Shown: piece after piece, positions 11,964 through 23,544 of the stretch
Layout: every line of letters starts with the position of its first letter
How positions within the stretch are numbered: the first letter of the stretch is position 1
NCBI RefSeq assembly: GCF_030253575.1
Contig: NC_080560.1
Span: 36,466,001-36,530,000, forward strand
DNA length: 64,000 nt
Source: Rhododendron vialii
Taxonomy: Eukaryota > Streptophyta > Magnoliopsida > Ericales > Ericaceae
Reading direction: 5' to 3'
Position numbers and translations under genes: made by a program
The notes under the pieces: generated by a model
Told to the model about the DNA's origin: nothing
Databases searched by the model: none
The model's input: the letters and a program-made list of their open reading frames with translations, nothing else

Positions 11964-12165
11964 TAGTTTTCGTCGGTCTTGCTTCAGGCTCACATTTTTT
12001 TTCCAGAGGTAGCAAATGTGCGGGATTGGTTGGGTTTGGACGGGTTGATCATACGGTTCATGGGTAGTTTTCGTCGGTCTTGCTTGAGGCTCACACTTTT
12101 TTTCCAGAGGTAACAAATGTGCGGGATTGGTTGGGTTTGGACGGGTTGATCATACGGTTCATGGG
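11964..12165 (+). repeat. Perfect-period tandem duplication, 101 bp x 2
   Basis: Copy 1 (11964-12064) and copy 2 (12065-12165) both start TAGTTTTCGTCGGTCTTGCT and end CATACGGTTCATGGG, differing at only a few bases, so the duplication is recent relative to its surroundings. Confidence 0.9.
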
Positions 12166-13059
12166 TTAGATGTGGGTCATGAATGATCGGGTTGATAAAC
12201 GGGATGGCGTGGAGTAACCCAATTAGAACCATTCTCATACATGGGCGTTGTAATTGAGCGGTCATGAGCGGGTGAATAGGTTTGGGTTAAGATTGCATAA
12301 TACAACATGCATACTCATCGCATGTGTTGGGGCATCTAGTTGTTGTGTTGAGAGTCAACACCTCAGTCTCCATAGATCTAGAATCCTCTACATCTAGGAG
12401 GGTGCACCAATCACCTATTAGGAAGAGTAGTATGTTTTGATACAGGTTCCAACATTAACCAATTCTTTCCAATGTCGTGTATACTTTGCTGCTTTTGGAT
12501 TATTTTGTTGTAGTATGTAGGTGCGGTCAGATTTGTCAATCTTTGACTCAAGAAGACCGTTTGACTCGCTAATTGGCCGTGGGCACATGGCAACAGGGTC
12601 TGCGCGACAATTAGACTTTGGTCAAATCTTGACCTAATGAAGAAGGTTGACCATCCAATTACGAAAGCACATGTTTACAAAGCTTGGAGAAGCATCCGCG
12701 GAAGATGTCCACGAAAGAACAGCCTCCATGGGACAAAATCTTAAGCTCGCGGAAATCCGCCAGAGCTCGCGGAAGGAAGATGCGCCCCCTTATCAGGGCG
12801 GCCTGCGCAGTGGAAGACCGTGGATAAAGTTCCGCGAATCGCTGCGATTCCAGAATTATAAGAGAGAGACTTAGTTAAATAATGTTCGGAGTTCCATTCG
12901 AGCCATAAGGCAAGGTCTGGAAAAGGCTCTGCGACAAGAGAACGATCGCCGGGGGTCGCGACCTTGCTCCAGTGAGAATGCGAGAGATTCTTGTGGCTCA
13001 GTGGCCGAAGAAGGAGGTTGCGTTGCAGGGATCAGGCTCTCTCGTGGGATCAGGTCATT
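12166..13059. other. Non-coding stretch with a GC-rich transposon-like segment
   Basis: The part 12650-13050 is clearly richer in G and C than its surroundings and has several CGCGGAA/GCTCGCGGA repeats, as seen in decayed transposon coding regions. The 75-codon frame at 12647-12874 falls here, but I do not recognise a domain. No ends were identified. Confidence 0.4.
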
Positions 13060-13420
13060 ATGAATTTTTTATTCCACTTCTTTTAGAAAATCCCCCAGTT
13101 AGGTAGCTCCTTACATCAGACAAAAAAGGACGTTACATCAGACATTTGCAATGATAGGGTAGGTTTCGTTTCCATGAGAATTTCTATATAGACCATGTTT
13201 GTTTTGGGATTTTGGATAATGAGTGGAGAAATAGAGAAATGAGAGTAATAATTGAGAAAAAATTTATTGGAGACTGTACACAAAAAGAGAATTCCAAATC
13301 CAAATCCCAAAACGAACATGAATTTTTAAAATGATATGGTCATTTTCAAATTCAAAATAAGAACATCCGTTTGCTTCTGAGTTTCGTGCTATATTTTTTT
13401 GTCTTTCCAACTAACGGCAA
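13060..13420 (+). repeat. Local segmental duplication, copy 2
   Basis: Matches copy 1 (9806-10340) in order and orientation: GAATTTTTTATTCCACTTCT, TAGAAAATCC, CATTTGCAATGATAGGG, GAGAATTTCTA, AAATAAGAACATCC and GCTTCTGAGTTTCGT. The copy is interrupted by the MITE at 13194-13320, absent from copy 1. Confidence 0.75.
13194..13320. mobile_element. Short MITE (127 bp) inside duplication copy 2
   Basis: The ends CATGTTTGTTTTGGGATTTT and the complement of AAATCCCAAAACGAACATG form a ~23 bp inverted repeat. Copy 1 of the duplication has an uninterrupted sequence at the matching point (about 10262), giving an empty site. Related sequence (TTTTGGGATTTTGAATTTGG, GATAATGAG) recurs at about 43235, 43725 and 44060-44275. 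Confidence 0.75.
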
Positions 13421-13887
13421 AACCTGTACCTAGGGTTCTTGTAGTGTGGTAAATGCACTGCAAATTTGTAGTCCTCCCTGACATGGCTTTTCGAGATATA
13501 TTCATCACGATCCAAACCGATCATTTTAGAGTTATGGAGGAGTCCTATGATTGCTTTAAAAATTAAATAAATCAAACATTTATAAAAGCATGATCGAGTG
13601 AGATTTGTCATGTAGTTCATTCTCTAAATCCTGCTAACCATTCATTTTCCATAAACATATGTTATCTGACCATGTGACAACCAATTAATTTTCAATTGAC
13701 TTGAGTTTTCACGAAATGAAAGGTTTCAAAAAACTCTATAAAATAAATGACTCAAGATCATTTCCCCAAAGTCACTTTTGGAGTGCCCTGCACACCCGTA
13801 GAGCGTTGCCATACCACATGAACTCCAAGCCTAGTAACAACTATTGAGAGTTGACTAAAACAGTAAAACTCCATGCAAGAAGCATAC

Positions 13888-14020
13888 CCGCTGCACAGCA
13901 CTGTGTTGTGCGGCATTCGAGCCATCCGTTCGGATATTCTATGATCCAAATTTCGACTTGATAATGAATTTTTAAATTGTCAAATGAATGACTCGGATGC
14001 CGCACAGTACTATGCGGTGG
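13888..14020. repeat. Hairpin-forming inverted repeat upstream of gene 1
   Basis: TGTGCGGCATTCGAGCCAT on the left is matched by the complement of ATGACTCGGATGCCGCACA on the right, with an AT-rich ~60-bp loop. The outer parts (CAGCACTGTG / AGTACTATGCGG) match more loosely. It lies 110-240 bp upstream of the dioxygenase start codon at 14132, so it falls in that gene's promoter region. It could be a small MITE. Confidence 0.6.
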
Positions 14021-14049
14021 ATTCACAGCACCATCCCCAGTTCCAATAC

Positions 14050-14057
14050 TATATAAT
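14050..14057 (+). promoter_or_regulatory. Candidate TATA box of dioxygenase gene 1
   Basis: TATATAAT lies 75 bp upstream of the start codon at 14132, a normal distance for a plant gene with a short leader. Position is the only evidence. Confidence 0.45.
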
Positions 14058-14131
14058 ACCCCTAATGGACGGGCTTTTGCTACAAAATTCACAAGTAACA
14101 AGGGACCACCCTTTCAGCAAAGAACACTCAG

Positions 14132-14654
14132 ATGGCCGAATTCCCGTCAACCGAAACTCCATCGGGCTACAACCGATTACAAGAGCTAAAAGCCTTCGAC
14201 GACACAAAATCCGGCGTCAAAGGCCTAGTTGACGCCGGCATCCAAAGCATCCCCAAAATATTCGTCCGACCCCCCGACGAACTCGCCGCCGACTACCCGA
14301 TTTCTGGCACCCACTTCGCAATCCCAATCGTAGACCTCGGGCCGTCCAGGGGCCCCGCAACCGTCGACAAAGTCAGGCACGCGTCGGAGACTTTCGGTTT
14401 CTTCCAGGTGGTGAACCACGGGGTGCCCGAGAGGGTGTTGGAGGAGATGTTGACGGCGGCGCGAGGGTTCCATGAGATGGAGAGAGAGGCGAAGATGGAG
14501 CATTACACGCGTGTGGAGAGGAGAGTGATGTATGGGAGTAACTACGATTTGTATCGGACACGATCTGCCAATTGGAGGGACAGCTTGTTCTGTGTTATGG
14601 GTCCAGATCCTTTTGATCCACTTGAGTTGCCTGAGATTTGCAGGTACATATATA

Positions 14655-14713
<59 letters not shown>

Positions 14714-17334
14714 GTATATATAGGATTAAGATATTGAGAACGGCCAAGCAGAACCCATCAATTAATTTTGTGTCCTATTTGCACGCCTCCCTCAGTGAAC
14801 GCATGGTTCAAGCCCCACAAGGGACGGTTTGGAGTTCAGGGCTATGGATAGCCTCTGAACTCTCTGTGGACTACCACCACTGATGTATACCATATTGGCC
14901 ACGGGCCACCCCGGTCCTAACCTCCCACCAAAAAAGTTCCAGCTTTGCTTTACCACCTTCCATCAATTCTAATCGCTCACGGGGCCGGGGTGAGAGCTAC
15001 AATCTGGTGGCTCTTGGGTTTTTCATCTCTTTATCGTTTGAAGCATTTAAGGGTTTCCACACCCTTGCCTTCACTCAACATGGGCGACATCCAGAATAAG
15101 GACTCCCCGGTTGAATCCGCAAGTCCTTTTTTTATTCATCCATCTGATCATCCGGGCCTCTTACTAGTCATGAAACGTCTTGACGGTAACAATTATGCAA
15201 CATGGAGACACTCCATGGTGATTGAGCTCACTGCCAAAAACAAAAGTGGTTTTGTTAACAGTGTGATCAAAGCTCCAGACACAGCCAAGAAACCGGTCGA
15301 TTATGCCCTATGGGAGCTCTGTGACAAAGTGGTTCTCTCATGGCTTCTCAACTCTGCCGAAGTAGATTTATTGGACGGTGTTGTGTACGCTGAGACGGCA
15401 GGGGAAATTTGGGGCGATCTCCATGGTTGTTTCTCACAAGGCAATGCTCGACAAATTTTCAAGATTCAAAAGCCAATACGTTTTGAGGCGGATGCTTTAA
15501 TATGGTATCAGAGCACACAATAGATACTGTGATCGAACCTCACCACCTACCTAATGATTAAAATTACACATGTTTAGCCCGCTTATGGAGGAGAGTCTGG
15601 CTACACGTAAGGGTGCGTGTTGAGGATATAAATAATAAATTTGCCCATCTCTCTAAGAATTTAAGCTCTTGTTAGATGAGTTGGTGGTTAACAATTTAAT
15701 AGTCCCATGTTTTTACTTCGATAATTTTTTTACCCCAAAACTTCTTGTTGATTTGGTTTCTCGTTTATTCTTGTTATAGCCGAATTTTGTCTAGTTTAGA
15801 GCAAGTGCAACAGATCCGGCTACCCCAAAATGGAGCTCTAACCAGTAACAAGCAGGCAGAATTTGAGAAAATGAAAATTGTGCACTGTTCAATAGCATTT
15901 TTGGCTAGTAACTGCTGCACTTGTCCTCGATAGGGAAATTGAAGCTAATTAGAGTGCCATTGATCGATCGGACCTTTACTATTCAAGTTTTTGGGCTTGT
16001 CGAGTTGATGGTCCCTTCCCTGACAGTTGTCGTTGCATGAGCGGATCACGTTTGTCCTGAAAAATTGAACAGCTAACATGATTTTTAGGATACATTCTAA
16101 GATAAATGTGCTCAATTATCATATGTCGACAACCCTATGATGAACTTGATTTCTTTGAATGTGCAACTACCACGATGATCCTAAAAAACCGAAGCAATTC
16201 AGATGATAAAGTTGGATCTTGGTGGGCTCAAATATCTCCTCAGAGCAGGCTGCCCTCAGCCCGCTTCCAATTCATCCTTGATTTACATGGAGTTTGGCCT
16301 GACCAATCTATGGAACAGAATTGGAGTTCCTCCAGAACTCAAACACAGGCACCAATGCAGAATCTGGGAGAAGTATAAGCTTTAATTGGCTAATTCCTAA
16401 ACCATATGGCTTTATGGGCTAGGTAAACTGATCCGATTCTGGAAATATTTGAAATTTCGGCTTGATCTGGCAGACGTATATGAAGAAAAGTTCTTATCTT
16501 TTTGTTGTAGGAAATATTCAATTTTAAATTGGACAAATATCCTGTTCATAGATTAAACATTGTAGGCTTGATACGCGTTACATTGGCATGCAGAGATATA
16601 ACAATGGAGTATTCAAAGCAGATGAAGAGATTAGGGACTACTTTATTTGAACTACTATCGGAGGCGCTTGGGCTCAAACCCAACCACCTAACTGGCTTAG
16701 ATTGTTTGAAGGGGCATTTAATCATAAGTCACTATTACCCTGCTTGCCCGGAGCCGGAACTGACCCTGGGCACGTCCAAACACTCCGATCCTGATTTCCT
16801 GACGATCCTACTTCAAGATGGTATCGGGGGACTCCAAGTACTGCATCAAAACCAGTGGGTCAATGTACCTCCTGTTCCTGGAGCTTTGGTTGTAAACATT
16901 GGAGATCTCTTACAGGTAACCCCTTCGTAGTTGTTCTCTTTTCTTTCTCTACGCATCTATGTGTTCCTATCCTCCTTGTGCAGATGTCGTTTATGGTTGC
17001 AGTTTGTTCTCATGATGGTTGCTGATCGATTTTTAATGATGCCTAGCACTATTGATGGGTTGTTCGTTCATGTACTTTACAGCTTGTATCGAATGACAAA
17101 TTTGTAAGTGTTGTGCACCGAGTCTTGGCAAACCACGTGGGCCCAAGACTCTCCGTGGCATGCTTTTTCACCACATACCGTTATCCATCGACAGAGATAT
17201 GTGGCCCAATCAAGGAATTGTTGTCAGAAGCTAATCCGCCCATATATAGAGATACGACAGTGAGCGACTTCACTGCACACTACAATTCTGAAGGGCTTGA
17301 TGGAACCTCTGCTCTCGGTTATTTCAAGTTGTGA
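14132..17334 (+). CDS. 2-oxoglutarate/Fe(II)-dependent dioxygenase, ACC oxidase homolog type (gene 1)
   Basis: Exons 14132-14643, 16594-16915 and 17083-17334 join with GT-AG introns (phase 2, then phase 0) into a 361-aa protein, the usual length for this family. The N-terminal DIOX_N part carries [26 protein letters not shown] and [12 protein letters not shown]. The catalytic jelly-roll has [11 protein letters not shown], the iron ligands H234 and D236 (KHSDPDF) and H290 (VVHRVLAN), and the 2-oxoglutarate-binding R300-x-S302 ([10 protein letters not shown]). Such enzymes are soluble cytosolic oxidases that hydroxylate or desaturate specialised metabolites; the substrate cannot be inferred. 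They differ from true ACC oxidase in the long N-terminus. This is the most divergent copy of the cluster, with a noticeably GC-rich first exon. Intron 1 (1950 bp) is swollen by retroelement pieces. No inactivating change seen. Confidence 0.9.
14658..14720 (+). repeat. (TC)n microsatellite followed by (TA)n
   Basis: About 20 TC units (14658-14697) run directly into a short TA tract, starting 15 bp inside intron 1 of gene 1. It is likely to vary in length between individuals. Confidence 0.95.
14945..15526 (+). mobile_element. Copia retroelement fossil, gag N-terminal part, inside intron 1 of gene 1
   Basis: The reading frame holds the Copia gag N-terminal signature: [14 protein letters not shown], then [14 protein letters not shown], then [33 protein letters not shown]. 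Only this gag segment is present; protease, integrase and reverse transcriptase are missing, so it is a broken fragment. It is in the same orientation as the host gene and would be removed with the intron. Confidence 0.85.
15504..15700 (+). mobile_element. Retroelement fossil: primer-site-like and LTR-like piece
   Basis: TGGTATCAGAGC (near 15504) is the usual plant initiator-Met-tRNA primer-binding sequence of Copia elements. It is followed, without any coding region, by a purine-rich stretch and an LTR-like start TGTTGAGGATATAAAT at about 15619. This arrangement fits a small internally deleted (TRIM-like) element joined to the gag piece. It is incomplete and its outer ends were not fixed. 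Confidence 0.6.
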
Positions 17335-17489
17335 AGATCACAAAGCAAATAAGAGGTTGTATTAGAGATAATTATGGTTGCAACAATAGGTTGGTGTACG
17401 TTGTCTTCAATGGATGTTCAAAAAAAAAAATGGATGTTCATGCTGTTATATAGTTAATGTTAGCTATATGTACGGTATCTGGAATGATA

Positions 17490-17845
17490 TTGTTCGGCTA
17501 AATAATCCGTCTTGGATTATTTTTCGTCCTTATTCAATTTTTTTTTGCATTTGTTAGTTTTTCATCAATTTTTTTTGGATTATTGCTTCATCATGATGAA
17601 AAGAATCTAAAAAGTAAAACATTAGGACCGGAACTTTTTTTTAATAAAGACAAAAATAAGTTAATAAGCCAATTTTTTCGGCTTTATTCAAAAAAATTTG
17701 AATTTTGATCGTAATTTTTTATTTTTTAGATTCCTTTGGTTATGACTCAGCAATAATTTCAAAAAATTGACGAAAAACTAACAAATGCGAATTTATTTTG
17801 AATAAGGACAAAAAATAATCTAGGATAGATTATTTAGCCGAACAA
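17490..17845. mobile_element. MITE-like element (356 bp) just downstream of gene 1
   Basis: TTGTTCGGCTAAATAATCC at the left and the complement of ATTATTTAGCCGAACAA at the right are inverted copies, continuing through TTGGATTATTTTTCGTCCTTATTCAA-like sequence on both sides (~45 bp arms). The interior is AT-rich without coding. It starts 156 bp after the stop codon of gene 1, so the 3' UTR may reach into it. Confidence 0.75.
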
Positions 17846-19100
17846 CCCAGGGCAGAACACACATTTTCTATCCTGTTCTTCTTTCAAGATGTGAAATATG
17901 AATAGTTTTTCATTTGAACTTTAAAAGAATGAATACGTCGTGCTTACTTAATTGAACGACGAAAACTCAAAAACGGATTTAGTTGGGTCAGGCGGTACAT
18001 ATATGTACCGATTATTGGCACGATTTAGCTAGCTTAATTAGCTCTTATTAGTGCCCACATTTTGATTTGTGATATTGTGATCTTTTGTTTACATGCACTT
18101 TTCTTGTTTGTTAGGCCGTTTTGGAACTTGTCGAGCCGCTTTTTCACCATCTCTTCTAAAATCAATTGGTATTGGGGAGGATTACAATTAAGTCTTTTAT
18201 GGCTTTCGATATCGCATCCGTAAGTCTGTTTTTAAAGCGGTCCCAATGAGTGACATTATGTAACCAAATCTATGGGGTTTTTTTTTGGCCTAATAGAACT
18301 TCATGCAACTTTTTAATTGGTTATATCTCATAATTTGTGGAGTAATATTTTTTTTGTGATTTTGAAATCTTTTAATAGAACTAATTGTGATTTATCAAAT
18401 AATATCCATCTAACATGTAAAATGTATTGCCAATTGAAAAACATAACCAATTTTCTATCTGGTTATTAGATAGAACGAGGGATGAACAAATCGGAACGTA
18501 GAGAGTATTTACGGAGATTTTAATTTGTGAAGGCAACATCATCGTTAAATTCTATAGGTAGTGAATTTCCGTTATTACCCTTGGAAACTCTCATTTCGGA
18601 TTTCATTTTTTAAAATGAAATGGTATCAAAGAGAGTGAAGTCCTCAACTTATGTCCGTTTGACTTTTTGAAATGCAAAATTCTTTTGTGACAGCAGAACG
18701 TGCAAAAATGGACAAATAATAACGGATGGAAGGAGTAATATTAGAATTGGGTGGGCGACCGACTTATGAACTCTTGGCTACAAATGAATCGAGCTGAGCT
18801 TTACATTGTTCAAACTTGGCTCGTTCACTAATTAAACGAGTCAAAAACTCAAGCTCAAGCTTGGCTCAGCGAAGCCCATAATGAGCCGAGCCTAATTCAT
18901 TTACTAAACGACCAGAAAACACATTGAAGGGAAAAGTTTGAACTAATTAACATCAATGTTTGAACTTACTCATACGAAAGGGAAAAGTTTTCGCGAAAAC
19001 GCAATACAGGCTATACAGCTCCACGCAGGAACTTTTATTTGTTCACTTCTTGACGATATAGTTTTGTTTGGAGAATGCATCCCCTGAGTTCCTATTACCT
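17846..19100. other. Intergenic DNA between convergent genes 1 and 2
   Basis: No gene seen. At 18600-18740 there are short blocks (ATGTCCGTTTGACTTTTTG, AACGGATGGAAGGAGTA) that look like an eroded MITE end. At 18780-18900 a GCTCGAGCT-type degenerate repeat occurs. The 3' UTRs of the two dioxygenase genes must lie at the two ends. Confidence 0.45.
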
Positions 19101-21088
19101 TCAAAGCTTGAAATAGTCGAGGCCAGACTTGTCAAGTGCCCTCGAAAAGAACTTTTCAATATAATCACTCACTAGAAAATCCTTGTATACCGAAGGATTT
19201 TCATCTGATATCAGCTCTTTGATAGGGCCGTACAACTTTGGAGGCACAAAAACACCAGTGAAAAAGCACGCCACAGAAATTCTTGGTCCAACAAGGTTAG
19301 CCACCACTTTGTGATCGACACTCTTGAACTCGTCATTTGACATTATCTGAAATCAGAATAACGAAAAAAGTTGGATTTTATAGTTATTGATTTGCAGCAT
19401 AGTTAGGAAGTGATATTTACTGGGAACAAACCTGGAGAAGATCCCCAATGTTAACTACCAGAGCCCCGGAAATTGGCTGAACATCAACCCATTGGTTTTT
19501 GTACATGACTTGGAGACCTCCAAGTTGGTCTTGCAGCAGTACAGTTAGGAATGCTGGATCTGTGTGCTTGCTAGCTCCCAAAGTTAGCTTTGGTTCCGGG
19601 CATGCTGGATAATAGTGGCAAACAAAGGTGCGACCTCTACCACATTTGAGGCCGTTGAAGTGGTCATCTTTGAGGCCAAGAGCCTCTGATAACAACTTGA
19701 ATAGAGTACGCCCGAGGTTGGTAATATGCTCTATATACTCAAGTGCTGCAGCTCTTCAAATTTAAGAGCAGAAATATGGTCTTAGTTGCATTCTTGTCAG
19801 TGTAGATTGGGATAACTCCAGTGAATTTTATTTCAAACTTTTAGATGTGCAATGAAATAGCCAGGGGAATTGACATCCAAACATCTTCATGGGTGGTGTT
19901 CTTTCGCCTTTTGGGATGAGATCAACTACGAGGGTTGAATATGGATAAGCATAGAGGATAAATTCATCACATGGAGAAGAAAGAAACCTTAAAATGGTTT
20001 TATTGTATGCCAAATGAAATGTACGAATTTCAACTCTTTCAAGAAGTTTAGAACACATTTGAGGCTTTAGGATACAGTATTCAACCTCAACTCTCTATCG
20101 TTAACACAGAATTGATAGAATACTCACCCAATCAAGTATAGTACACTGTGATTGCCAACTCGACGAAGTGAAATTTTCAGCTGCCGTAAAAGAAATTTAG
20201 GATAAAAAGTGGGGATTCTACCATTCTTTGTACTAATAGTTACTCTGATTTCAACTGGAGTTGATATGCGACACATTAACGCAGATGGTTTAGGTTTCAG
20301 AGGAGATCAGAAAGAATAGTTGTAAAATGGAGAACCTCCGCACCTGAACGCCTCATAAACCAGCAGTCATGTCCATATGATTCATTTTTTCCTCTTGATG
20401 GCAGACCAATCTACCACAAAATTACTTGATGTGCGAAAGAGTTAAAACTTCACCATAGGCCAGGAATGCGTAAAAAAATTTGAAAATGGCTAAAGGCTTA
20501 CTGCTCATATCAGCAACAATGGATAATCAAAGTTTAAAGGACTGCGTACCTGCATGCTGTGGGAATTTCATCAGGGTCAAGTTGATCTGAGACAAGCATA
20601 GAGATGTTCAAGGTGTCCCTCCAATTCGCGGCTTTTGATTCGTACAAATCATAATTACTCTCAAATCTCACTCTGTTCATCCGATCACGCGTATACAATG
20701 ATTTCTTTACCTCGGGATCTTGTTCGTGAAACCTGCGTACTCCATCAATCATCTCATTCATCACGTTCAAGGAGATCCCATGGTTGACCACTTGAAAAAA
20801 TCCCCACTCCTCTGATGCCATCCGGATTTCATCCACTACTTTTTCGCGCCTATCGCACCCCTCAATAGCACTGAGATTTATAACCGGTACCTGTAAATTG
20901 TTCTTGTACCTGTCAAACTCCTCAGCAACCTCATCCGGTGGGCGAACAAATATTTTTGGGACTTTTGCCACCCCAGCATCTATTAGCCCTTTCACTCCGG
21001 CTCTTGAATCATCAAAGGCCTTTAGCTCCTCTTCCCTGCTGTAATTCACAGCCGTTTCAGAGGATTCTTCGAAGCCTGAGATGTCCAT
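19101..21088 (-). CDS. 2-oxoglutarate/Fe(II)-dependent dioxygenase, ACC oxidase homolog type (gene 2)
   Basis: Exons on the minus strand are 21088-20550, 19753-19432 and 19346-19101, giving 368 aa with the same intron phases as gene 1. The start is placed at MDISGF because it aligns with the sister genes; two in-frame ATGs lie 12 and 36 bases upstream. Motifs: [60 protein letters not shown], iron ligands H243, D245 (KHTDPAF) and H299 (VDHKVVAN), and R309-x-S311 ([10 protein letters not shown]). It probably encodes a cytosolic oxidase of specialised metabolism; the substrate is unknown. Gene 5 is the closest relative: the leaders share the block upstream of the ATG (CTTGTGGACTTCAACTAATT). It is convergent with gene 1. 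The open frame appears intact. Confidence 0.9.
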
Positions 21089-21180
21089 TTTTTGTTCCAT
21101 CCAAGAGAAGAATATGGGGATCAATTAGTTGAAGTCCACAAGATTTTTAAAGTCCATTTTCTGTGGTTTAATCACCAGCT

Positions 21181-21196
21181 TATTATAATATAAAAG
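21181..21196 (-). promoter_or_regulatory. Candidate TATA region of dioxygenase gene 2
   Basis: On the minus strand TTTTATATTATAATA lies about 95-105 bp before the MDIS start codon. Assigned by position only. Confidence 0.35.
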
Positions 21197-21667
21197 AACT
21201 TGGCTGTAAGATAAAATATTAATGTAATGTCCAAAAAGTCTATCAAAGCCAACTATAGATGGAATAGTTGTTTAATCAATCCCTTATTGTTATAAAGGAA
21301 AACTTGGCAATCACTCAAAATCCTGTAATAATGTCTCAAAATACTTATAGTCAACTATATATAGATGCTATAGTTACATAGTGTTGATTTCTACCCAAGA
21401 GTAAATGGCTTTGGCAGCCATTGTTGACCCCCTGTGAAAGTCTTGGGAGCATTAATGGCTGGGGTTGCTGGATTTTCTGGGATTGCAGAAGATTTGCCGC
21501 ATGCAAATCTTGATTCTCTCTCACGCATGAAAAGAGCATTCAATGCTCTTTGGATTTTCTCCCCTGGTTTCCCTATAAATACATGCTGTATTTGAGAGGT
21601 AGAAGAGTGGGTTGAGCTGATGAGAGTCTGAGAGGGCGAGGTCTGAAAGGGGGAGCCGGTTGTGGCT

Positions 21668-22400
21668 TTGTTACACCATAATTTTGCAAATTAGTCAATA
21701 TTGATTGACTAGGTCAAATCATGCATGTGTCAACAGTATTCGAACTAGTTTGAACATAATTTATGCATGGTGAAAAATCAAATGGACAGATTGACTATTT
21801 AAAATGTGTTTTATAGTCAGGGACACATGTCAAATAGTGGAAAGCAGGCAAAGAACATCTAGATCGTGGATGAGACAATCGATAAAGACAGTCGATAAAG
21901 GTGTGCACGATGTGGCATTCCATCTGATAACTACCTGTCTCAGAATGTGGAGAAAGAAGAGAAAGAACAAGAGAAGTAACCAATTGATTCAAATTTAAGA
22001 AGGGAACTTTGTCAAGTTTAAATTTCAAGTCGAGTAGACAACCTATAAATACAAGAACAGAAATGTTTAGAACCCCCACTCAATCACCCAACGGCTTCTA
22101 CTTTTTATCTATACTTTACTTTTCTTGCTCTAGAAGTAGCTTGTAATGTAACCGTCCACTCGACTGTGTTTACATTATCGATCGACTTCTACTTTGAAGT
22201 ATAATAAAGTCCATTTGTTATTATTCTTCCATTTCCATTCACTTCATTACGTTTGCTTCTAGAGAAGTCCTGAAATATGGCAAGGAACCAAACTCCACCA
22301 CCACAAACATCTACATTCCAATACTTAGAATATTTCTCTGTCGATCATCGACAGCAAGTGAAACAAACGACAAACAGGCTCTCCCCGAAGAGATTTTTTC
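21668..22400 (+). mobile_element. LTR-like retroelement fossil, copy 1 of a pair
   Basis: The part 22080-22310 (AATAAAGTCCATTTGTTA, CACTTCATT, AAGTCCTGAAATATGGCAAG, GAACCAAACTCCAC) is found again at 44880-45060 in the same orientation. The layout, with a TATAAATACA box at about 22045, a leader, a polyadenylation-like AATAAAG and a block that could be the start of internal sequence, suggests an LTR. Ends are only approximate, no coding part is present, and it is broken. Confidence 0.5.
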
Positions 22401-23544
22401 AAGTTTGTATATATTGTGCGAGTATATATATAAATCAAGTATTTCCTCTTAAATCAGTGTGTATTGTGTGCGTGAGTGACCCCTGGGGCACAACACATAA
22501 ATAAATGGGGAATCTAAAGGGGTGCATAAGTACTACATGAACCTGAAGCTCTGTACCTGGAGGAATTACTCGATGGGCTTGGAAGACCACGTCATTTCGG
22601 TGAAATGACCGGTCTCCCTGACCCACCAAAAACAAAAATTTCTCCGGTCCTTGGGACATGTTGCGAGCATTTTTTTAATTTTAAGCTATTCCCCCCTCTC
22701 AATATATTCATCTTCACATCATATGTTTTCGATGTCCCCATTCTACATGCTGCAGGTCGAAGGATCTCACTTGGAGAAGGGCATGTAAATTGTAATATGG
22801 ATCATTCTAGATATATACTATGCTCGTGTACTCGAGTCAGACACTCTGCACTCGAATAAGGGTTATAGTAAGGGATGTTAAAAGTAAGGAAACAAGTGTA
22901 TGCCATGTAGAGGTTTAATTGGAAATTTGAAGCAATACTTGGCAGCCTAGGCTCAATTTGGTGCACCAAAGGGAAGGGTTTTTTTTTCCCTTCCCATTTC
23001 TTTAATTTCTTACCTCCAATAAACAACGAAAAGACAACAACTCTCCCTGCAAATTCTCTTAGCTCTTTACCTTTCAAAATCCCAATTATGTATTGCTTCA
23101 AGTATAGTTCACTATTCCATCTTTGAGTTTAATTGTATGGTCCAGTAAAGCTTGACTCCTCAGACGTTCCATATACTGGCTGAAATGAGAGTACCAAAGA
23201 GTGCGCAAAAGTGACCGCCTTCTTTTGGGCTTATGGCAGCCACATCCCAAATGGTTGAGTCAGTGACCAAACAGAATACGCCTTATGGTGGACCCACACA
23301 GAGAGGATCTTGTTGAAGGTTGGGAACACATCTTGAGGGAAAAAATGGAAAACCAAAGCCCAGGAACGAAACTTTGTAACTCCGGTTCTCATTTTATTCG
23401 ATCAGACACAGATATATATACAGAAAACTACCACAAACTCGCACAGAGAGAAAAATATATATGATGATGTACCTTGAATAATTCATACAAGAAGGAAAAT
23501 TAACAGCACAACACAATACAGCTTGACACATTAACTCTATTCGT
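22401..23544. other. Intergenic DNA, no gene seen
   Basis: No supported coding sequence. The short open frames between 22435 and 23101 overlap on opposite strands and resemble nothing. The last ~180 bases before 23545 are the 3' flank of the truncated dioxygenase copy. Confidence 0.5.

Noticed and set aside
11712-12265. Open frames of 84 and 91 codons
   Set aside because: The second runs through the 101-bp tandem duplication; no domain or codon pattern supports either.
12647-12874. 75-codon frame in a GC-rich patch
   Set aside because: Looks like transposon-derived coding sequence but I could not match it to a domain, so no gene is called.
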